Source: Rhodobacteraceae bacterium UBA7436 (lineage in GTDB: Bacteria; Pseudomonadota; Alphaproteobacteria; Rhodobacterales; Rhodobacteraceae). Taken from it: a stretch of 16,010 nt of DNA. Position 1 is the first letter of the stretch. The number at the start of each line of letters is the position of its first letter. The position numbers and the translations under genes are program-made. Below the pieces are notes generated by a model. It did no database searches. It had not been told where the DNA came from and was given only the letters and a program-made list of their open reading frames with translations. This document shows, in pieces, positions 5,981 through 13,795 of the stretch. The stretch spans positions 1-16,010 of the forward strand of contig DLQI01000066.1 in the NCBI GenBank assembly GCA_002478745.1, written 5' to 3'.

Positions 5981-7684
5981 ATGATTTCTCGCCGCGATTT
6001 TTTGCAAACCAGCATGGCTGCTGCTGCCCTATATGGCACATCGGGTTTCGGAAATTGGGCTCGGGTCGCGGCACAGCAGGCGCTGACACAAGATAAGTTG
6101 CTGGAGTTTGACACTTACGGAAATGTTTCACTGATCCATGTGACCGACATTCATGCACAGCTTAAGCCAATCTATTTCCGCGAACCCTCTGTGAACATTG
6201 GGGTCGGGGGCAATAAAGGCGCTGTACCTCACGTGACGGGTTCCGATTTCCGCAAGCTCTATGGCATTGATGACGGCAGTCCTTCGGCCTACGCGCTTTC
6301 GCACAGTGATTTTTCTTCATTAGCTCAGGCTTATGGCCGGGTAGGCGGTCTTGATCGTGTTGCAACTGTGATCAATTCCATTCGCGCAGCACGCCCTGAT
6401 GCCTTGCTGCTGGACGGGGGCGACACATGGCATGGCAGCTACACTTGTTATCAGACCGAAGGTCAGGACATGGTGAATGTAATGAATGCGCTTAAACCTG
6501 ATGCAATGACGTTCCACTGGGAATTCACATTGGGTTCTGAGCGCGTCAATGAAATCGTTGAAGGTTTACCTTTTGCCGCGCTAGGCCAAAACATCTTTGA
6601 CGCGGAATGGGACGAGCCTACAGAGTTGTTCCCACCCTATAAGTTCTTTGAACGTGGCGGCGTAAAGATCGCCGTGATCGGTCAGGCATTTCCTTATATG
6701 CCAATAGCAAATCCTGGATGGATGTTTCCAGAGTACTCTTTTGGTATTCGTGACGAACGGATGCAGGAAATGGTGGACGAGGTTCGCGCAAACGGTGCCG
6801 AGCTTGTTGTTTGCCTCAGCCACAATGGTTTTGATGTTGATAAGCAAATGGCCGGTAAGGTGACAGGGATTGATGTGATCCTGTCAGGTCACACCCATGA
6901 TGCTTTGCCTGAGCCGGTTTTGGTTGGCGATACAATTATCGTCGCCTCAGGCTCTAACGGTAAATTCGTGAGCCGCGTTGATTTGGACGTGCGCGATGGA
7001 CGTATGATGGGGTTCCGCCACAAGCTGATCCCAATTTTTTCAGACGTGATTGCCCCAGACGCTGAGGTAAGCAAACTTATCGATGAACAGCGGGCACCCT
7101 ACACCAGCGCGCTGTCTGAAGTCATTGGCCGCACGGGTGATGAACAAACCCTGTACCGGCGTGGCAACTTTAACGGAACATGGGACGATTTGATCTGTGA
7201 CGCTTTGATTTCTGAACGTGAGGCCGATATTGCTATGTCGCCCGGTGTGCGTTGGGGGCCGTCTATCTTGCCGGGCCAAGACATCACGCGCGAGGACATC
7301 TGGAACGTGACGTCCATGTCCTATGGCGAAGCCTACCGCACTGAAATGACGGGTGAATTCCTGCATGTGGTGTTGGAAGATGTGGCGGATAACTTGTTCA
7401 ACCCTGATCCCTATTACCAACAAGGTGGCGATATGGTGCGTGTGGGTGGCCTTGGCTATCGCATTGACGTGACAAAGCCTCAAGGGGACCGGATCACCGA
7501 AATGACCCTGGTGAAAACAGGTGAAAAAATCGACCCCTCTAAGACCTATCAGGTCGCAGGTTGGGCTTCGGTCAATGAAGGGACCGAGGGCCCGAAAATT
7601 TGGGATGTTGTTGAAGCTCATATCGCCAAACAAGGCACCATCTCTCTTGATCCAAATAACAGTGTGAAAGTGGTCGGTGCCTAA
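5981..7684 (+). CDS. soxB: SoxB, dimanganese thiosulfohydrolase
   Basis: This 567-residue periplasmic enzyme of the 5'-nucleotidase/metallophosphatase superfamily hydrolyses sulfate from the SoxY-bound thiosulfonate. A Tat signal opens the protein (SRRDFLQ at residues 3-9). Metal-site motifs appear in order: VTDIHAQ (Asp56, His58), LLDGGDTWHGS (Asp148), FHWEF (179-180), CLSHNGFD (His281) and SGHTHD (303-307). The C-terminal half is the substrate-binding domain. AAGG lies 9 bases before the ATG at 5981. It begins a tight second block (soxBCDEF) after the terminator behind soxA, 30 bp before soxC. A 218-codon frame on the opposite strand inside it is a shadow. soxB is the usual marker gene for Sox bacteria. 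Confidence 0.96.
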   Translation: MISRRDFLQTSMAAAALYGTSGFGNWARVAAQQALTQDKLLEFDTYGNVSLIHVTDIHAQLKPIYFREPSVNIGVGGNKGAVPHVTGSDFRKLYGIDDGSPSAYALSHSDFSSLAQAYGRVGGLDRVATVINSIRAARPDALLLDGGDTWHGSYTCYQTEGQDMVNVMNALKPDAMTFHWEFTLGSERVNEIVEGLPFAALGQNIFDAEWDEPTELFPPYKFFERGGVKIAVIGQAFPYMPIANPGWMFPEYSFGIRDERMQEMVDEVRANGAELVVCLSHNGFDVDKQMAGKVTGIDVILSGHTHDALPEPVLVGDTIIVASGSNGKFVSRVDLDVRDGRMMGFRHKLIPIFSDVIAPDAEVSKLIDEQRAPYTSALSEVIGRTGDEQTLYRRGNFNGTWDDLICDALISEREADIAMSPGVRWGPSILPGQDITREDIWNVTSMSYGEAYRTEMTGEFLHVVLEDVADNLFNPDPYYQQGGDMVRVGGLGYRIDVTKPQGDRITEMTLVKTGEKIDPSKTYQVAGWASVNEGTEGPKIWDVVEAHIAKQGTISLDPNNSVKVVGA

Positions 7685-7714
7685 TAGGCAAACCACGAAA
7701 CGGAGGCATCTGAT

Positions 7715-8998
7715 ATGTCAGATAACAAAACAGGAAACAGCCCATCGCGCCGCGCGTTTTTACGCGGTGCAGCGGCAGCGGGCGCAGGCGCGCTGACAAC
7801 ATCAACCGCATCGGCCCAAACTGCAGAACCGCTAATTACCGAAGTCCAACCTTGGGCACGGGAATTTGGCGATGGTGTGGATGCCGTCCGTTACGGATTG
7901 CCCATCGAACACGAAAGCGATGTCGTGCGTCGCAATGTTGAGTGGCTCACTGCTGATACGGTGAGTTCTATCAACTTTACACCGATCCATGCCTTGGACG
8001 GTACAATCACGCCGCAAGGTTGCGCGTTTGAGCGTCATCACTCTGGTGCGATTGATTTGAAGAAAGAAGATTATCGATTGATGATCAATGGCTTGGTCGA
8101 CACTCCTTTGGTGTTCTCATATGCCGATCTTGAGCGCTTTCCGCGCGAGAACCATGTGTATTTTTGCGAATGTGCGGCTAACACGGGGATGGAATGGGCA
8201 GGTGCCCAATTGAACGGTGCTCAATTCACCCATGGCATGATCCACAACATGGAATATACTGGCGTGCCTTTGCGCACGTTGTTGGAGGAAGCTGGTCTTG
8301 ATACGGCAGGCGATCTGAAAGACAAATGGGTCTTTGTTGAAGGCGCGGATGCCTCATCAAATGGTCGTTCAATCCCGATGGAAAAAGCGCTGGATGATGT
8401 ACTTGTCGCGTTCAAAGCGAATGGTGAGGCACTGCGCAAAGAACATGGTTATCCCGTTCGCCTCGTCGTACCTGGTTGGGAAGGCAATATGTGGGTCAAA
8501 TGGATCCGCCGCATCGAGGTCACCGACGCGCCTGTCGAGAGCCGTGAGGAAACCAGCAAATACACAGACGTTTTGGACAACGGCATTGCCCGCAAGTGGA
8601 CATGGGCGATGGACGCGAAATCTGTTGTAACCAGTCCAAGCCCGCAATCGCCAATCACACACGGTACGGGCCCCTTGGTCATCTCTGGTTTGGCGTGGAC
8701 TGGTCGCGGGACGATTACCCGCGTGGATGTGTCCAAAGATGGTGGAAAAACGTGGGAAACTGCACGTCTTGCCAAAGAGGGTGAGAAGATGGCGTTGACC
8801 CGTTTCTATCTTGATACGGAATGGGATGGCTCTGAGATGATGCTCCAATCACGTGCCATGGATGACACCGGCTATATCCAACCATCCAAAGCGCAGCTGC
8901 GTGAGGTGCGCGGGCTGAATTCGATCTATCACAACAACTGCATCCAAACATGGTTGGTGCGCTCAAATGGCGAGGCTGAAAATGTTGAAGTTTCCTAA
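7715..8998 (+). CDS. soxC: SoxC, molybdenum subunit of sulfane dehydrogenase SoxCD
   Basis: This 427-residue periplasmic protein is related to sulfite oxidase. A Tat signal lies at the N-terminus (SRRAFLRGAAAAGAG, residues 11-25). The oxidoreductase molybdopterin domain contains YFCECAANTGMEW, in which Cys153 matches the molybdenum-ligating Cys. A C-terminal dimerisation domain starts about residue 290 (PQSPITHGTGPLVISGLAWTG). With the cytochrome SoxD it takes six electrons from sulfane sulfur on SoxY. Its presence predicts oxidation to sulfate without stored sulfur globules. GGAGG lies 10 bases before the ATG. Its 3' end overlaps soxD. SorA-type sulfite dehydrogenases are the alternative, but context settles it. 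Confidence 0.95.
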   Translation: MSDNKTGNSPSRRAFLRGAAAAGAGALTTSTASAQTAEPLITEVQPWAREFGDGVDAVRYGLPIEHESDVVRRNVEWLTADTVSSINFTPIHALDGTITPQGCAFERHHSGAIDLKKEDYRLMINGLVDTPLVFSYADLERFPRENHVYFCECAANTGMEWAGAQLNGAQFTHGMIHNMEYTGVPLRTLLEEAGLDTAGDLKDKWVFVEGADASSNGRSIPMEKALDDVLVAFKANGEALRKEHGYPVRLVVPGWEGNMWVKWIRRIEVTDAPVESREETSKYTDVLDNGIARKWTWAMDAKSVVTSPSPQSPITHGTGPLVISGLAWTGRGTITRVDVSKDGGKTWETARLAKEGEKMALTRFYLDTEWDGSEMMLQSRAMDDTGYIQPSKAQLREVRGLNSIYHNNCIQTWLVRSNGEAENVEVS

Positions 8999-10016
8999 AT
9001 CCACTGTACTCATCGCAGCTTCTGTGTTTCTGTCCAACCCCGCTTTCGCTGAGAAGTTAGGGTTGGGGCGCGCGGCCTTGCCTGAAGAAATTGCAGCTTG
9101 GGACACTGACGTTCGCCCAGATGGCACAGGATTGCCTGTAGGATCTGGCGATGCATTAATTGGCGAAGAAATTTTTGCAGACCAATGCGCTGCATGTCAC
9201 GGTGACTTTGCCGAGGGCATCGATAACTGGCCAAAGCTGGCAGGCGGTGCGGACACCCTGGACCACGAAGATCCACTCAAAACAGTTGGATCCTACTGGC
9301 CATACTTGTCCACTGCATATGACTACATTCAGCGCTCAATGCCCTATGGCAATGCTGGTACTTTAAGCGATGACGATGTTTATTCGATTGTCGCCTATAT
9401 CCTCTATTCCAATGATTTGATCGACGATGATTTTGTTCTTTCGAACGAGACCTTCTTGGACGTTGAAATGCCAAATGCGGCTGGATTCATTTTTGATGAT
9501 CGCGCGCAAGCCGAATATTCGCAATGGAGCGGTGATCCTTGCATGGAAAACTGCAAGGCTGAAGTGAAGGTCACTATGCGGGCTATGGTTTTGGATGTGA
9601 CACCTGAGGAGACCAAAGCCGAGGAGACGACTGCGGTGGTTGATGCAACGCCAGAGCCGGTAGAAGAGGTTGTGGTTGAAGTCGCGGCCTTTGACGCAGA
9701 GTTGGCTAAAGCGGGCGAAAAGGTCTTCAAAAAGTGCAAATCTTGTCACCAGATTGGCGATGGCGCAAAGAATAAATCGGGGCCAGTTTTGAATGGTATC
9801 TTCGATAATACCGCTGGCGTTGTGGATGGATTCAAATATTCCAAAGTAATGCGCAAAGCAGGCGAGGATGGCTTGGTCTGGAGTGAAACTGAATTGGCAG
9901 CGTTTCTTGCTAAGCCTAAGAAATATATGAAGGGCACCAAAATGTCTTTTGCGGGTCTTAAGAAAGAGAAAGACCAGTTGGCGATCGTTGAATTCCTTAA
10001 GTCTCTTGAGGATTGA
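8982..10016 (+). CDS. soxD: SoxD, diheme cytochrome subunit of sulfane dehydrogenase
   Basis: This 344-residue periplasmic c-type cytochrome accepts electrons from SoxC. Signal peptide: about residues 1-23 (ending NPAFA). Domain 1 holds CAACH (Cys69-His73) with Met120 (RSMPYG). A Glu/Val/Pro/Thr-rich linker spans about 205-240. Domain 2, cytochrome c2-like, holds CKSCH (Cys252-His256) with Met321 (TKMSF). An ATG at 8967 in the same frame would add five residues. I prefer 8982 because GCGAGG lies the right distance upstream and the signal peptide then begins MLKFPK. Either way it overlaps the soxC end (17 bp for the chosen start), suggesting coupled translation. Domain 2 is clearly homologous to the first domain of the next gene, soxE. 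Confidence 0.93.
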   Translation: MLKFPKSTVLIAASVFLSNPAFAEKLGLGRAALPEEIAAWDTDVRPDGTGLPVGSGDALIGEEIFADQCAACHGDFAEGIDNWPKLAGGADTLDHEDPLKTVGSYWPYLSTAYDYIQRSMPYGNAGTLSDDDVYSIVAYILYSNDLIDDDFVLSNETFLDVEMPNAAGFIFDDRAQAEYSQWSGDPCMENCKAEVKVTMRAMVLDVTPEETKAEETTAVVDATPEPVEEVVVEVAAFDAELAKAGEKVFKKCKSCHQIGDGAKNKSGPVLNGIFDNTAGVVDGFKYSKVMRKAGEDGLVWSETELAAFLAKPKKYMKGTKMSFAGLKKEKDQLAIVEFLKSLED

Positions 10017-10020
10017 TAAG

Positions 10021-10725
10021 GTGAGATCTCATTTTCAATTGGTTTTGGCACTCGTCGCATCCCTTGCGGCGAGTGCTGGGTGGTCCGAAACATTGGGTGA
10101 CCCAGTAAAAGGGGCGAAGGTTTTCAAAAAGTGCCAATCCTGCCACCAGGTGGGCGAGGGCGCAAAAAACCGCGTTGGCCCACATCTGAACGGAATTTTT
10201 GGCAGCAAAGCCGGAAGTGACCCAACGGCTAAGTATTCAAAGGGGTTGATCCGCGCAGGTGATGATGGGTTGGTGTGGACCCATGAAACATTGGATGCCT
10301 TCATCGAGAACCCTAAAGCGCTGGTTTCCAAAACACGGATGAGTTTCCGCGGGATAAAGGGAGCCGATGATCGTTTGGATTTGCTGGCTTATCTGCGCGG
10401 GTTTTCAGATGAACCGTCCAATATTCCCGAAGCCGAACCAACAGCTCAAGGCAACTATCACAATCTTGATCCCGCAATCCTCGCGATTGTTGGTGATTCT
10501 GAATACGGCGAATACCTCGCAAGCGAGTGCATGACCTGTCACCAGACCAGCGGCGCAAACGACGGTATCCCGGGCATCAATGGCTGGCCGACCGAAGACT
10601 TTGTTGTCGCCATGCACGCTTACAAACAAAAACTTAGACCTCACCCTGTCATGCAAATGATGGCTGGGCGATTGTCTGATGAAGAGATCGCAGCCTTAGC
10701 TGCGTATTTTAAGGACCTCGAATAG
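10021..10725 (+). CDS. soxE: SoxE, diheme c-type cytochrome
   Basis: This 234-residue periplasmic cytochrome probably pairs with the flavoprotein SoxF as a flavocytochrome-c sulfide dehydrogenase-like complex. I start at GTG 10021, four bases after the soxD stop, with GAGG nine bases upstream. A signal peptide follows at once (MRSHFQLVLALVASLAASAGW). The frame also reads upstream into soxD without coding sense. Domain 1 (about 27-130) has CQSCH (Cys38-His42) and Met107 (TRMSF), and closely resembles SoxD domain 2. Domain 2 (about 150-234) has CMTCH (Cys170-His174) and a Met-rich stretch (MQMMAG) with the likely ligand. It lies 27 bp before soxF. The exact electron partner is inferred. Confidence 0.9.
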   Translation: MRSHFQLVLALVASLAASAGWSETLGDPVKGAKVFKKCQSCHQVGEGAKNRVGPHLNGIFGSKAGSDPTAKYSKGLIRAGDDGLVWTHETLDAFIENPKALVSKTRMSFRGIKGADDRLDLLAYLRGFSDEPSNIPEAEPTAQGNYHNLDPAILAIVGDSEYGEYLASECMTCHQTSGANDGIPGINGWPTEDFVVAMHAYKQKLRPHPVMQMMAGRLSDEEIAALAAYFKDLE

Positions 10726-10752
10726 GAGGCCATACTCTGGGAGGAGAAAAAC

Positions 10753-12018
10753 ATGAATTTTAACAGACGCTTATTCTTGGGAACCGGTGTTGCCGCAGCA
10801 ACCACATTGGCTGCACCAAATGTTTTTGCGGCAGGTCACGGCAAGCCACGGGTTGTTGTGGTTGGTGGCGGTGCAGGTGGTGCAACAGCTGCGCGCTACA
10901 TTGCCAAAGACAGCAAAGGTGCGATTGACGTCACATTGATCGAACCATCCCGCATGTATTACACATGCTTCTTTTCCAACCTGTATTTAGGTGGGATCAA
11001 AACCATTGATGATCTTGGCCACTCTTACGGTACTATGGCAGCCGGCGGCGTCAATGTCGTACATGACTGGGCTGTTGGCGTTGATCGTGATGCAAAGACT
11101 GTGTCTTTGGCTGGCGGTGGCTCTGTTACATATGACAAGCTGATCCTTTCCCCGGGCATCGACTTTGTTGATGGCGCTGTTGAGGGCTGGGACCTGTCCT
11201 CGCAAAACGCCATGCCGCATGCCTATAAAGGTGGCTCGCAAACTGAATTACTGAAGTCGCAGATCGCTGCTATGCCGCAGGGCGGAACCTTTGCAATGGT
11301 CGCACCACCAAACCCATATCGCTGCCCTCCTGGCCCATACGAGCGGGTGTCGATGGTTGCGCATTACCTGAAAGCGAACAACCCGACGGCGAAAATTATT
11401 GTGGCCGATCCTAAGCCAAAGTTCTCTAAGCAGGGCTTGTTCCAAGAAGGTTGGGCGAACCACTATGACGGTATGATTGACTGGATCGGTGACGACTTTG
11501 GTGGTGGCAACGTTTCTGTTGATCCCGATGCGATGACCGTCACAATCGATGGTGATGTGACCAAAGTTGACGTGTGCAACGTGATCCCTGCGATGAAAGC
11601 AGGCCGCATTGCTGAATTGGCTGGCGTGACTGACGGCAATTGGGCCCCTGTGAATGCTGCAGATATGTCGACCAAAGCGGATGCTGACGTTTACGTTTTG
11701 GGCGATGCCTCCCAACAGGGTGACATGCCGAAATCCGGCTTCTCTGCCAATTCACAGGCCAAAGTCTGTGCCAATGCGGTGCGCGGTGCTTTGACAGGGT
11801 CCAAAGTGTTCCCTGCCAAGTTCTCGAACACATGCTGGTCACTGATCGACACCAACGATGGTGTCAAAGTTGGCGCGACCTATGAAGCGACAGACGAGAA
11901 AATCTCGAAGGTTGATGGGTTCATCTCGCAAACAGGCGAAACCGCCGAGATGCGCAAAGCAACTTACGAGGAATCTGAAGGCTGGTACGCAGGTATCACA
12001 GCCGACATGTTCGGTTAA
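10753..12018 (+). CDS. soxF: SoxF, FAD subunit of flavocytochrome c sulfide dehydrogenase type
   Basis: This 421-residue periplasmic flavoprotein is of the FccB/sulfide:quinone reductase superfamily. A Tat-like signal (NRRLFLGTG, residues 4-12) precedes the FAD dinucleotide-binding motif VVVVGGGAGGATAA (34-47). Cys72 (YYTCFFSN) matches the Cys covalently attached to FAD in flavocytochrome c. Cys191 (RCPPGPYER) and Cys361 (NTCWSL) match the redox disulfide that attacks sulfide. The FAD contact VYVLGDAS (313-320) is present. It probably oxidises sulfide, passing electrons to SoxE, or helps keep the Sox system active. GGGAGGAG precedes the ATG. It is followed by a long hairpin before the next gene. 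Confidence 0.93.
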   Translation: MNFNRRLFLGTGVAAATTLAAPNVFAAGHGKPRVVVVGGGAGGATAARYIAKDSKGAIDVTLIEPSRMYYTCFFSNLYLGGIKTIDDLGHSYGTMAAGGVNVVHDWAVGVDRDAKTVSLAGGGSVTYDKLILSPGIDFVDGAVEGWDLSSQNAMPHAYKGGSQTELLKSQIAAMPQGGTFAMVAPPNPYRCPPGPYERVSMVAHYLKANNPTAKIIVADPKPKFSKQGLFQEGWANHYDGMIDWIGDDFGGGNVSVDPDAMTVTIDGDVTKVDVCNVIPAMKAGRIAELAGVTDGNWAPVNAADMSTKADADVYVLGDASQQGDMPKSGFSANSQAKVCANAVRGALTGSKVFPAKFSNTCWSLIDTNDGVKVGATYEATDEKISKVDGFISQTGETAEMRKATYEESEGWYAGITADMFG

Positions 12019-12024
12019 AAAATG

Positions 12025-12052
12025 GGGAGCCTTGATTTGGATCAAGGCTCCC
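12025..12052. terminator. Strong 12-bp hairpin between soxF and the DUF302 gene
   Basis: GGGAGCCTTGAT (12025-12036) and ATCAAGGCTCCC (12041-12052) form a perfect 12-bp stem with a TTGG loop, starting 6 bp after the soxF stop. On the plus strand there is no T-run after it (GCTCTATC), so it may act as an mRNA stabiliser or partial terminator. Read on the minus strand it is followed by CATTTTTT, so it would be a good intrinsic terminator for antisense transcription entering soxF. Orientation of its main role is therefore uncertain. Confidence 0.6.
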
Positions 12053-12089
12053 GCTCTATCTTTGGGATAGGTTGTTGAATAGGGTATTC

Positions 12090-12530
12090 ATGATAAGATC
12101 ATATCTACTTGCGGCCAGTGCCGCATTGGCTTTGGCCGCTCCCGCATTTGCGCAGGACAATGCCACAACTTATCCGTTTGACGGCTCTTTTGATGATGCA
12201 ACCTTTAGCGTGGAAAACGCGATCATTGGTCTGGGGCTGGTGATTGATTACGTCAGCCACACAGGTGAGATGCTGAACCGCACGGCTGGCGATGTTGGCA
12301 GTGGTGTCAAGATATTTGAAGCCGCCGATATCTTCTTGTTTTGCTCTGCGGTTTTGTCGCGCAATGTGATGGAGGCTGATCCGATGAACATTGCCCATTG
12401 CCCCTATGGCATTTTCGTAGCGGACCGCGCGGGCGAAGTCATTGTTGGCTACCGCAACTATCCCAAGGGACCAATGCAGCAGGTGCAAGCACTGCTTGAC
12501 GAAATCGTACAAGAGGCTGTGGCGGAATAA
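12090..12530 (+). CDS. Secreted DUF302-domain protein of the sox operon
   Basis: This 146-residue protein has a clear Sec signal (about residues 1-21, ending in APAFA). The rest matches the DUF302 alpha/beta fold: a secondary-structure pattern beginning TFSVENAIIGLGL, then IFEAADIFLFC and AHCPYGIFV, then an edge strand GEVIVGYRNYP. DUF302 proteins have no firm biochemical role. Two cysteines, Cys85 (FLFCSA) and Cys104 (IAHCPYG), would be periplasmic and could interact with thiols or sulfur species handled by Sox enzymes; that is inference. The ATG at 12090 has AGGG six bases upstream and starts the signal peptide. A TTG at 12072 is rejected. Its TAA overlaps the hemA ATG by one base (TAATG), so the two are translationally coupled. 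Confidence 0.85.
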   Translation: MIRSYLLAASAALALAAPAFAQDNATTYPFDGSFDDATFSVENAIIGLGLVIDYVSHTGEMLNRTAGDVGSGVKIFEAADIFLFCSAVLSRNVMEADPMNIAHCPYGIFVADRAGEVIVGYRNYPKGPMQQVQALLDEIVQEAVAE

Positions 12531-13750
12531 TGGATTACCAATCGTTTTTCAAAGGGGCGCTTGATGACTTACGCGACCAAGGCAATTACCGCGTTTTTGC
12601 CGACCTCGAACGTCATTGTGGGTCTTTTCCCAATGCGACTGCGCGCGGTGCCGATACCGCAGAGGTGACCATATGGTGTTCCAATGACTACCTTGGGATG
12701 GGCCAACACCCCAAAGTTTTGTCTGCTATGCATGAGGCGCTTGATCGCAGCGGGGCAGGGGCTGGTGGCACCCGCAATATTTCGGGCACGACACATGACC
12801 ATGTTTTGTTAGAATCCGAGCTGGCTGACCTGCATGGCAAAGAGGCGGCGTTGTTGTTCACCTCTGGTTACGTATCGAATTGGGCGGCTTTGGGCACCTT
12901 GGCCGCACGCATTCCTGATTGTGTCGTCCTGTCCGATGCGCTGAACCATGCGTCGATGATCGAAGGCATTCGCCATTCCAAGGCCGAACGCATGATCTGG
13001 GCACACAATGATCTGGCCGATCTGGAGGCCAAGTTGGCGGCACTGCCGTTGGACCGTCCCAAGTTGATCGCCTTTGAGAGTGTTTATTCCATGGATGGTG
13101 ATATCGCGCCGATCGCGGAAATCTGCGATTTGGCGGATAAGTACAACGCGATGACCTATCTGGACGAGGTCCACGCCGTTGGCCTGTACGGCGCACGTGG
13201 CGGCGGAATTGCCCAAGAACGCGGGTTGATGGACCGCCTGACGGTCATCGAGGGAACATTGGGCAAAGCCTTTGGTGTTATGGGCGGATATATTGCTGCC
13301 TCAGCGGAGTTGTGCGATTTCATCCGCAGCTTCGCCAGCGGGTTCATTTTCACCACTGCATTGCCGCCAACCGTGGCGGCAGGTGCTGCTGCGTCGATCC
13401 GTCATCTAAAGACCAGCCAGACGGAGCGAGACGCGCAAAAGGTCAAAGTGGCCCAAGTCCGCGCGCGGCTTGAGGCGCTTGGCATTCCGCATGTGGACAA
13501 CCCCAGCCACATCATTCCGGTGATGGTGGGCGATCCGGTCAAATGCAAATACATCTCGGATGTGTTGTTGAAGGATTATGGCATCTACATCCAGCCGATC
13601 AACTTCCCAACCGTTCCTAAAGGCACAGAACGGTTGCGGATTACGCCGTCGCCTGTCCATTCAGAGGCGGACATTGACCATCTGGTAAATGCACTTGGTC
13701 AGCTTTGGGAGCAATGCCAACTGGCGCGGATGCCTCAGGCGGCGCAGTAA
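12530..13750 (+). CDS. hemA: 5-aminolevulinate synthase (ALAS)
   Basis: This 406-residue PLP enzyme of the alpha-oxoamine synthase family condenses glycine with succinyl-CoA to make 5-aminolevulinate, the first step of haem and tetrapyrrole synthesis in alphaproteobacteria. ALAS hallmarks are WCSNDYLGMGQHP (49-61), GAGAGGTRNISGT (75-87), LDEVHAVGLYG (211-221, PLP-contacting Asp212) and EGTLGKAFGVMGGY (241-254), with Lys246 as the PLP Schiff-base residue. Length is normal for the family. It begins at ATG 12530, overlapping the stop of the DUF302 gene. Its position at the end of a cytochrome-rich operon suggests a copy that raises haem supply during sulfur oxidation. Whether another hemA exists elsewhere cannot be seen. 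The related enzyme 2-amino-3-ketobutyrate ligase is less likely given the N-terminal motifs. Confidence 0.93.
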   Translation: MDYQSFFKGALDDLRDQGNYRVFADLERHCGSFPNATARGADTAEVTIWCSNDYLGMGQHPKVLSAMHEALDRSGAGAGGTRNISGTTHDHVLLESELADLHGKEAALLFTSGYVSNWAALGTLAARIPDCVVLSDALNHASMIEGIRHSKAERMIWAHNDLADLEAKLAALPLDRPKLIAFESVYSMDGDIAPIAEICDLADKYNAMTYLDEVHAVGLYGARGGGIAQERGLMDRLTVIEGTLGKAFGVMGGYIAASAELCDFIRSFASGFIFTTALPPTVAAGAAASIRHLKTSQTERDAQKVKVAQVRARLEALGIPHVDNPSHIIPVMVGDPVKCKYISDVLLKDYGIYIQPINFPTVPKGTERLRITPSPVHSEADIDHLVNALGQLWEQCQLARMPQAAQ

Positions 13751-13795
13751 CCCTTTTATACATTCGAAACCGCCTATTGTAGCTGTTACGGGTGC

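Noticed and set aside
7040..7696. 218-codon open frame on the minus strand inside soxB
   Set aside because: It lies wholly opposite soxB, has no recognisable domain or ribosome site, and its composition is explained by the codon use of soxB.
8369..8848. 159-codon minus-strand frame inside soxC
   Set aside because: Antisense shadow without motif, start signal or promoter.
11248..11715. 155-codon minus-strand frame inside soxF
   Set aside because: His/Arg-rich shadow peptide typical of an antisense frame to a coding gene; no homology recognised.
13751..13795. Possible terminator in the convergent gap between hemA and the SoxH-like gene
   Set aside because: Only a few bases of weak complementarity (GTAAC/GTTAC) and no T-run after a stem.
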